Positions 7,880 through 8,204 of a DNA stretch of 8,204 nt are shown in pieces. How positions within the stretch are numbered: the stretch's first letter is position 1; each line of letters starts with the position of its first letter. The notes beneath the pieces are model-generated. The model saw only the letters and a list, made by a program, of their open reading frames with translations, was not told the DNA's origin and did no database searches. The DNA comes from SAR324 cluster bacterium (GTDB lineage Bacteria; Bdellovibrionota; UBA2361; JAAZON01). The position numbers and the translations under genes were made by a program. Location of the stretch: positions 1-8,204 of the forward strand of contig JAAZON010000045.1 of NCBI GenBank assembly GCA_012797725.1, in the 5' to 3' direction.

Positions 7880-8204
7880 TTTTTTGTCTTCAATAATATT
7901 TTGCAAGACTCTAAACCTTTTTCTTGAAAATAAGAAACGGAAAAAGAGGACTATTAGAACACAAAAAGGCACTCGATATCTTCAATATCACTGCTTAATG
8001 AAGAATAAATCGATTGGGAGTCGTGTGCGACTGTACTATCAGTAGAGGAAAAACGAAGAGTTCTAGAAAAAGGTTGGGGACAATGATGGAAGTTTAGAGC
8101 TTCAGTAGGATGGATATATGGCAACTTACTTACAAATTCAAAATTGGGTAAAGCAACAATGCGGTTTGTGCCAAAGACGTGTTGGATTGCACATGTCAAA
8201 GAAA
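7880..8204. other. 3' flank of the operon, no complete gene
   Basis: This 325-base AT-rich stretch after the desulfurase contains no complete convincing gene and no clear rho-independent terminator. A weak AT-only stem (CTTTTTC 7917-7923 with GAAAAAG 7940-7946) has a 16-base loop and no T-run. A small hairpin, AGTCG-TGTG-CGACT, sits at 8019-8032. A plus-strand frame is open from 8009 to the right edge except for one TGA at 8084-8086, and a minus-strand frame is open from the edge down to 7954. At most one of these two is likely to be coding. Confidence 0.6.
8009..8204 (+). pseudogene. Possible decayed or partial plus-strand ORF at the right edge
   Basis: In this frame 65 codons follow the TAA at 8006, broken only by TGA at 8084-8086. 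The conceptual product looks protein-like: IDWESCATVLSVEEKRRVL before the stop, and after it a stretch containing GWIYGNLL and KTCWIAHVKE that runs off the window. Five Trp codons and a balanced mix of charged and hydrophobic residues suggest real or former coding sequence. An intact gene could instead start at ATG 8159, with a weak GGGTAAAG upstream, and continue outside the window. I cannot name the family. The evidence is thin because so little is visible. Confidence 0.25.

Noticed and set aside
7917..7946. Rho-independent terminator after the desulfurase
   Set aside because: The stem is a 7-bp, A/T-dominated pairing with a 16-base loop and no T-run on the plus strand, so it is not convincing.
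7954..8204. Minus-strand open frame of about 82 codons reaching the right edge
   Set aside because: The product is rich in Ser, His and Phe without a recognisable motif, its only start inside the window is TTG, and the plus frame over the same bases reads more like protein. A C-terminal fragment of a convergent gene is not fully excluded.

Overview
The window carries most of a four-gene, plus-strand operon that I read as a BREX phage-defence system of the type 4 kind (established layout: brxP, brxC4, pglZ, brxL), followed by a cysteine desulfurase gene. The DNA is AT-rich (33-42% GC in lines I counted), with ATG starts, Shine-Dalgarno-like sites and very tight gene packing, so it is bacterial (an archaeal source is less likely). 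I see no marker gene that fixes the taxon. No rRNA, tRNA, CRISPR array, insertion sequence or origin is visible.

Layout. Bases 1-3057 hold the C-terminal part of a very large BrxC/PglY-type ATPase, whose P-loop domain lies upstream of the window. After a 9-base gap comes pglZ (3067-5253), an alkaline-phosphatase-fold protein with its metal-site motifs intact. It overlaps brxL (5250-6716) through ATGA. brxL encodes a short BrxL: an AAA+ core without the C-terminal Lon-type protease domain. It overlaps a cysteine desulfurase (6716-7879) through TAATG. The last 325 bases contain no complete gene. A plus-strand frame broken by one TGA runs off the right edge.

How the genes may work together. BREX systems mark host DNA and block phage replication. 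Types 1-3 carry a PglX methyltransferase; type 4 systems instead carry BrxP with a PAPS-reductase-like domain, the same kind of domain as DndC/SspD of DNA phosphorothioation. A cysteine desulfurase translated in coupling with brxL is what a sulfur-based DNA mark would need. I therefore infer that this operon may write a sulfur (phosphorothioate-like) mark rather than a methyl mark, with the desulfurase as sulfur donor, an upstream BrxP as sulfur-transfer enzyme (predicted, not seen), and BrxC, PglZ and BrxL as the BREX machinery. The families are clear from sequence. The chemistry is a hypothesis, and I cannot say from the sequence alone whether it has already been reported.
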